DNA of 57,094 nt from an uncultured Pelagibacteraceae bacterium (GTDB lineage Bacteria; Pseudomonadota; Alphaproteobacteria; Pelagibacterales; Pelagibacteraceae): positions 1 through 57,094 of the forward strand of contig CACEXE010000008.1 of NCBI GenBank assembly GCA_902563435.1, in the 5' to 3' direction. The notes under the pieces are model-generated. The model was not told the origin of the DNA. It saw only the letters and a program-made list of their open reading frames with translations, and searched no databases. This document shows positions 53,533 to 57,094 of the stretch, piece after piece. Numbering within the stretch: the stretch's first letter is position 1; each line of letters begins with the position of its first letter. The position numbers and the translations under genes are program-made.

Positions 53533-54207
53533 TTAAATTATTGAAATAAATCTTTTTGAAAAATTTTCTAATTTTTGTGAATATTTTTTAGAGTCATTGC
53601 CAAATTTATTATAAGCAATTACGGCTGGTATTGCAGCCAATAAACCTAGAGCAGTTGCAAATAATGCTTCAGCAATTCCAGGGGCTACAATAGCTAAACT
53701 AGTATTTCTTGATATAGCAATTGATTGAAAAGAATTCATTATTCCCCAAACTGTTCCAAATAATCCAATAAACGGTGCTGTAGATCCTACTGTTGCAAGA
53801 AAAGTAAATTTGTTGTTAACAACATTCATTTGCTTTTCCATATTTACTTCCAATATATTTTCAAGTCTTTGGCTTATATTTGTTTTTGATCTTGATTTCA
53901 TCACAGCTTGCATTGAGTCTTTAAATAATTGGGCCATTGGATTGTCTAATGCTGCAGGCAAACTATTATAAAATGTTTCTGCAGACTTAGACTTCCAAAA
54001 TCTTTCTTCAAAATCTTCAGAGTCTTTATTAATTCTTCTAAACATTACGATTTTATCGAAAATTATCGCCCAGGAATAAACTGAGCTAGCTATTAGAATG
54101 ATAATCACAGATTTAACGATAAAGTCAGCTCTCAAAAATAAACTTAAAATTGAAAAATCTGTATTGCTTGCTAATCCTACTGCTTGAGAAGTTATATCTG
54201 CATCCAT
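53533..54207 (-). CDS. tolQ: TolQ (MotA/TolQ/ExbB family) proton-channel subunit
   Basis: The 224-residue protein has three hydrophobic segments (about 33-50, 130-155 and 170-190) with LATVGSTAPFIGLFGTVWGIMNSF, the TolQ/ExbB signature. It forms the pentameric channel of the Tol motor. It opens tolQ-tolR-tolA-tolB-pal-cpoB. The usual upstream ybgC is absent; the RuvC-like gene lies 57 bp before it. An imperfect palindrome (ACAC TAAAAT GTGT) sits in that gap. Confidence 0.97.
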   Translation of the reverse strand: MDADITSQAVGLASNTDFSILSLFLRADFIVKSVIIILIASSVYSWAIIFDKIVMFRRINKDSEDFEERFWKSKSAETFYNSLPAALDNPMAQLFKDSMQAVMKSRSKTNISQRLENILEVNMEKQMNVVNNKFTFLATVGSTAPFIGLFGTVWGIMNSFQSIAISRNTSLAIVAPGIAEALFATALGLLAAIPAVIAYNKFGNDSKKYSQKLENFSKRFISII

Positions 54208-54264
54208 TTAATTGATTTCACACTAAAATGTGTCATGAATTTGTCTTTAAAAGTAAGCTTTTTT

Positions 54265-54753
54265 TTATTTTTCTTGTGAATTTAGATGATAATTGGCAAT
54301 TAATATTGCATCTGCTTTATTAGTATCTTTTTTTCGAGATAACATTGATGAAAACTTAGGGAACATTTCAATTGCTTTAACTCTGCTCGAATCTTTTTGA
54401 GAATTTATTAAATCATAATACTTTTTCCATTTGGCCGGCCTCACAAAAAAAATTGGTAGTTGCATTGCAGCACAAACACCTTTCAAAACTCCAAATGATT
54501 GTCCAAAATTAAACATACTAGTAACACCTTGTCCGGGCATTGCTGAAACCTGCTCTACCACTACATTTATATTCTCAGATTTGTGGTTTTGAATCCTTGA
54601 AGATATTTCGTTAAATATTTGGCTACCATTAATTTGCTTTTTATTTTTATTACCTGATGCCATAGTAGGCATGTCAATTACATCCTTTAATTCTCCATCT
54701 TCAAAAAAACAAATTGCACCAGTTATTCCAGGATCTATTCCGATTATTAACAT
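54265..54753 (-). CDS. RuvC-like RNase H-fold endonuclease (phage-type Holliday junction resolvase)
   Basis: The 162-residue protein has an RNase H/integrase-fold active site: Asp7 in GIDPG, Glu67 in VVVEQV and a C-terminal pair Asp143/Asp148 in KKDTNKADAILIA. The middle part (MPGQGVTSMFNFGQSFG and PAKWKK) is unlike canonical RuvC and resembles the RuvC-like resolvases I associate with phages and some bacteria. It probably cleaves branched DNA. It occupies the canonical ruvC position, 9 bp after yebC, but ruvA and ruvB do not follow. Assignment to a branched-DNA nuclease is fairly safe; equivalence to RuvC is inference. Confidence 0.85.
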   Translation of the reverse strand: MLIIGIDPGITGAICFFEDGELKDVIDMPTMASGNKNKKQINGSQIFNEISSRIQNHKSENINVVVEQVSAMPGQGVTSMFNFGQSFGVLKGVCAAMQLPIFFVRPAKWKKYYDLINSQKDSSRVKAIEMFPKFSSMLSRKKDTNKADAILIANYHLNSQEK

Positions 54754-54762
54754 AAAATTAAG

Positions 54763-55476
54763 TTAAATTGCATTTGTAAAAACATTTTGAACATCATCAT
54801 CTTCTTCTAAAATTTCCAAAAACTTAATCATTTTTTCTTTATCTTCATTATTTAGTTTAATTTTATTTATAGGAACCCACTCTATTTCTGTAGATACAAA
54901 ATTGGAAATTTCTTTCTCTAATATATTTTTTACATCGTATATCTCTTCTTTATTAGTGTGAATTTCATAGTAATCATCATGAAATATACAATCATTAGCT
55001 CCAGCATCGGTTGCTAGATTAAAAACTTTTTCTTCCTCAATTTCTTCTTTTCTTATTTTTATAACACCTAATTGAAGAAAATTGTGTGATGCAGAACCTT
55101 GTGTACCAAGTCCTCCACCATATTTTTGAAAAATTGTTCTGAGATTTGACGCACTTCTATTTTTATTATCTGTTAATGTGATAACTACTATTGCTGTTTT
55201 TGATGGTCCAAATCCCTCATATCTGATATTTTCAAAGTTAGTGTCTGCCGCTATTGAAGATTTATCAATAGCTCTCTCGATATTATCTTTGGGCATGTTT
55301 GCTGATCTGGCAGCTTGAATTGCAGATCTTAACCTCGAATTCATGTCTGGATTTTTATCACCAAGTTTTGCAGCTACTGTAATTTCCCTTGATAGTTTTG
55401 AAAAAATTGCAGATCTTTGTTTGTCTGCCTTTCCTTTTTTATGTTTGATACCTGCCCAATGAGAATGACCTGCCAT
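54763..55476 (-). CDS. yebC: YebC/PmpR-family protein
   Basis: The 237-residue protein starts with the invariant MAGHSHWAGIKHKKGKAD and has the three-domain YebC architecture including the RYEGFGPSKTAIVV and GGGLGTQGSA blocks. Members act as DNA-binding regulators or, as shown for some, help ribosomes through difficult sequences such as proline runs. It lies between ymdB (3 bp) and the ruvC-like gene (9 bp), all co-oriented. Confidence 0.96.
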   Translation of the reverse strand: MAGHSHWAGIKHKKGKADKQRSAIFSKLSREITVAAKLGDKNPDMNSRLRSAIQAARSANMPKDNIERAIDKSSIAADTNFENIRYEGFGPSKTAIVVITLTDNKNRSASNLRTIFQKYGGGLGTQGSASHNFLQLGVIKIRKEEIEEEKVFNLATDAGANDCIFHDDYYEIHTNKEEIYDVKNILEKEISNFVSTEIEWVPINKIKLNNEDKEKMIKFLEILEEDDDVQNVFTNAI

Positions 55477-55479
55477 GAT

Positions 55480-56286
55480 TTAATTGTCTTTCTGAAGTTG
55501 ACCACCGAATATAAACTGACTGATATTTAATGCCAACCCATTTTTCGGATTAGCTTCAATAATTGCTCCACAAAGTGAGGCTTCTCCCTCAGCTGGATAG
55601 TGTTTAATGGAATCTCTTTTGTAAAACCTATTAATAGAATTTTCAGCATTCATCCCAATAACAGAATCATAATCACCACACATTCCAGCATCTGTTAAAT
55701 ATGCAGTTCCCTTATTTAGAACTCTTCCGTCGTTTGTAGGTACATGAGTATGGGTACCTACTACAAACGTTGCATGACCATCAAATACATGGCCAATAGC
55801 CATTTTTTCGCTAGTAATTTCACCATGTAAGTCAACTATTAGAAAATCATATTTTTCTTTTTCTGTATTTTGATCTAGAAACTCTTTGCTTTTTATAAAG
55901 ACATCATCACATTTTTTCATAAAAATATTTCCCATTAAATTTAATACTCCGACTTTATAGCCACCAATAGAATCGTAAATACCAAATCCATTACCTGGAG
56001 CATTATTTGATAGGTTTAATGGTCGTAGAAGTCTTTTTTGTTTTTTAATTAATTCGAATGTTTCTTTTTGATCCCAGACATGATTACCAGTGGTAATAAC
56101 ATCAACTCCACAACTTAATAATTCATTGACGATATTCTCCGTTATGCCAACACCTTCTTTTGCGGCATTCTCACCATTTACTATAACAAAGTTTATTTTT
56201 TCTGATTTAATAATAGTAGGTAAAAATTTTTTTACTGCACTACAGCCACTGTTTCCAACTATATCTCCTAAAAATAAAATATTCAT
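55480..56286 (-). CDS. ymdB: YmdB-type metallophosphoesterase (TIGR00282 family)
   Basis: The 268-residue calcineurin-like phosphoesterase shows the metal-binding motifs LGDIVGNSG (Asp8), NGENAA, GNHVWDQKE and GTHTHVPTNDGRV. Family members hydrolyse 2',3'-cyclic nucleotides; the physiological substrate is unsettled. Its start overlaps the stop of the cyclo-ligase gene by one base, the usual alphaproteobacterial neighbourhood (cyclo-ligase, ymdB, yebC, ruvC). Confidence 0.93.
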   Translation of the reverse strand: MNILFLGDIVGNSGCSAVKKFLPTIIKSEKINFVIVNGENAAKEGVGITENIVNELLSCGVDVITTGNHVWDQKETFELIKKQKRLLRPLNLSNNAPGNGFGIYDSIGGYKVGVLNLMGNIFMKKCDDVFIKSKEFLDQNTEKEKYDFLIVDLHGEITSEKMAIGHVFDGHATFVVGTHTHVPTNDGRVLNKGTAYLTDAGMCGDYDSVIGMNAENSINRFYKRDSIKHYPAEGEASLCGAIIEANPKNGLALNISQFIFGGQLQKDN

Positions 56287-56829
56287 TAAAAAATTTTTTT
56301 ATCTGTTAAAATATAATTTAACTTTTGATCAAATTTATTTATAGGGATTTTTGTAATTTCTTGAAATGAAAAAGCAAAACCAACTGTGATAATTTTTTTA
56401 AACTTAAGAATTTTGCAAATATATCTATCATAAAATCCACCACCATATCCTAGTCTAAATTTATACCTATCAAATCCAATAAGGGGTACAATCAAAACAT
56501 CTGGGATAACTTTTTTTTTAGTATTTGGCTCAGGAATTCCTTGCTGGCTTACTCTAAGTGAGTCTTTAAAAGACCATTCGTAAAAATCCATATTATTATT
56601 TTTCTTAGTAATAGGCAAAGAAATTTTAAAATTATTCTTTTCTAAAATTTCTAAAACATCTAAACAACTGATCTCACTATTTACAGGATAATAACCGCCA
56701 ATATTAATATTTTTTTTTAAATTATATTTTTTTAATATTTTTTTAAATCGAACAAAAGATATAGTCTGATCTAGAAAATTATTTCTTCTAGTATTAATTA
56801 ATTTTTTTTCTTAAAATTTTCTTAGACAC
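56286..56829 (-). CDS. fthC: 5-formyltetrahydrofolate cyclo-ligase, reading frame broken near the N-terminus
   Basis: The C-terminal part is intact: GGYYPVNSE, ITKKNNNMDFYEW, LIVPLIGFDRYKFRLGYGGGFYDRY. Coding continues upstream of the first in-frame ATG (56618) to a TAA near 56817 with no ATG, GTG or TTG that would give a full-length product. In the next frame, GTG at 56829 begins MSKKILRKK, a typical family N-terminus. The two parts join as MSKKILRKKLINTRRNNF if the A8 run (T8 on plus, 56802-56809) is one base shorter, giving 180 residues, the normal length. The enzyme converts 5-formyl-THF to methenyl-THF. It is a frameshifted gene, a sequencing error, or expressed by slippage. Confidence 0.85.
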
Positions 56830-56834
56830 TTTTA

Positions 56835-57094
56835 TTATTGGATCTTGGAGTCTGGATCGATTCTTTTAATAAAATTTTCTAATTCAAGAGTGGTCTTTTC
56901 AACCAAAGTTTCATAATTATTTTGATTGATTTCGATTTCATTCTTGAGATTGTCCTGATTTTTACTTAATTCAGAAATTTCTTTTTCTTTTAAATCTCTG
57001 TAATTATAAACTAATAATTTAAGTTCTTTGAATTTTTCAGTAATTTTATTTATTTCTTTTTTTTGAATATCTATTTTTTTTTTAGTTTCGTAAT
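56835..57094 (-). CDS. Uncharacterised coiled-coil protein, partial (N-terminus outside window)
   Basis: A frame open from the right edge ends with TAA at 56835-56837, giving 85 visible residues. It is rich in Lys, Glu, Asn and Leu with heptad-like spacing (ITEKFKELKLLVYNYRDLKE, ISELSKNQDNLKNEIE), has no hydrophobic stretch, and ends FIKRIDPDSKIQ. It lies 5 bp before the GTG of the cyclo-ligase gene, so it is co-transcribed. In other alphaproteobacteria a short coiled-coil DUF4164-type protein and ZapA are often encoded here; that link is an inference from place and composition. A 10-A run (T10 on plus, 57074-57083) stays in frame. Confidence 0.7.
   Translation of the reverse strand, partial: YETKKKIDIQKKEINKITEKFKELKLLVYNYRDLKEKEISELSKNQDNLKNEIEINQNNYETLVEKTTLELENFIKRIDPDSKIQ

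Noticed and set aside
56286-56618. Short 110-residue cyclo-ligase starting at ATG 56618
   Set aside because: Conserved family sequence continues upstream of this ATG, so it is an internal methionine of a frameshifted gene, not the real start.

Overview
The window is a gene-dense, AT-rich (very roughly 30 % G+C by eye) stretch of a free-living, streamlined alphaproteobacterial chromosome. It most likely comes from the SAR11 / Pelagibacterales group. Supporting signs are a circularly permuted, alphaproteobacterial-type tmRNA gene, the hflK-hflC-DUF2065-degP, tol-pal-cpoB and ilvB-ilvH-ilvC blocks, very short or negative gene spacing, and intact biosynthetic pathways that argue against an obligate Rickettsiales lifestyle. 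The taxonomic call is inference from content, not from a database comparison.

Layout. 1-5.5 kb (minus strand): a dadA-like FAD amino-acid oxidoreductase, a fused indolepyruvate-type ferredoxin oxidoreductase and an EamA exporter cut by the window edge, probably one catabolic unit. 5.6-16.1 kb (minus): ilvB-ilvH-ilvC, then leuA-mreB-mreC-mreD-mrdA-rodA, joining branched-chain amino-acid synthesis to the cell-shape machinery. 16.1-20.6 kb (minus): hflK-hflC-DUF2065-degP-miaA. 20.7-22.9 kb: mrp, thyX, the permuted tmRNA gene and tRNA-Leu(GAG). 22.9-31.1 kb: nadA-nadC facing ppdK, then sohB-glyQ-glyS. 31.2-37 kb: isoprenoid genes (ispB, dxs, ispA) mixed with pdxH, aroC and xseB. 37-41.5 kb (plus): Sua5/TsaC, a two-gene ABC-2 transporter, tRNA-Arg(TCG) on the opposite strand, rluD and rpoH. 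41.5-49 kb (minus): tilS-ftsH-folP-glmM-thiD-purA. 49-54.2 kb (minus): the Tol-Pal envelope system. 54.3-57.1 kb (minus): a coiled-coil protein fragment, 5-formyl-THF cyclo-ligase, ymdB, yebC and a RuvC-like resolvase.

Most genes are housekeeping and no mobile element, CRISPR array or conventional defence island was seen. The points that stand out are: (i) a phage-type RuvC-like protein sits in the normal ruvC slot next to yebC, and ruvA and ruvB are missing from the place they usually occupy before tolQ; (ii) two genes, thyX and 5-FTHF cyclo-ligase, are each broken by exactly one surplus A in a coding-strand A-run, which is either sequence error or slippage-dependent expression; (iii) four of the five convergent protein-gene pairs interlock their stop codons in a 4-bp overlap; (iv) a strong promoter lies so close to ilvB that the transcript should be leaderless; (v) the permuted tmRNA has only about 12 nt between its two halves.
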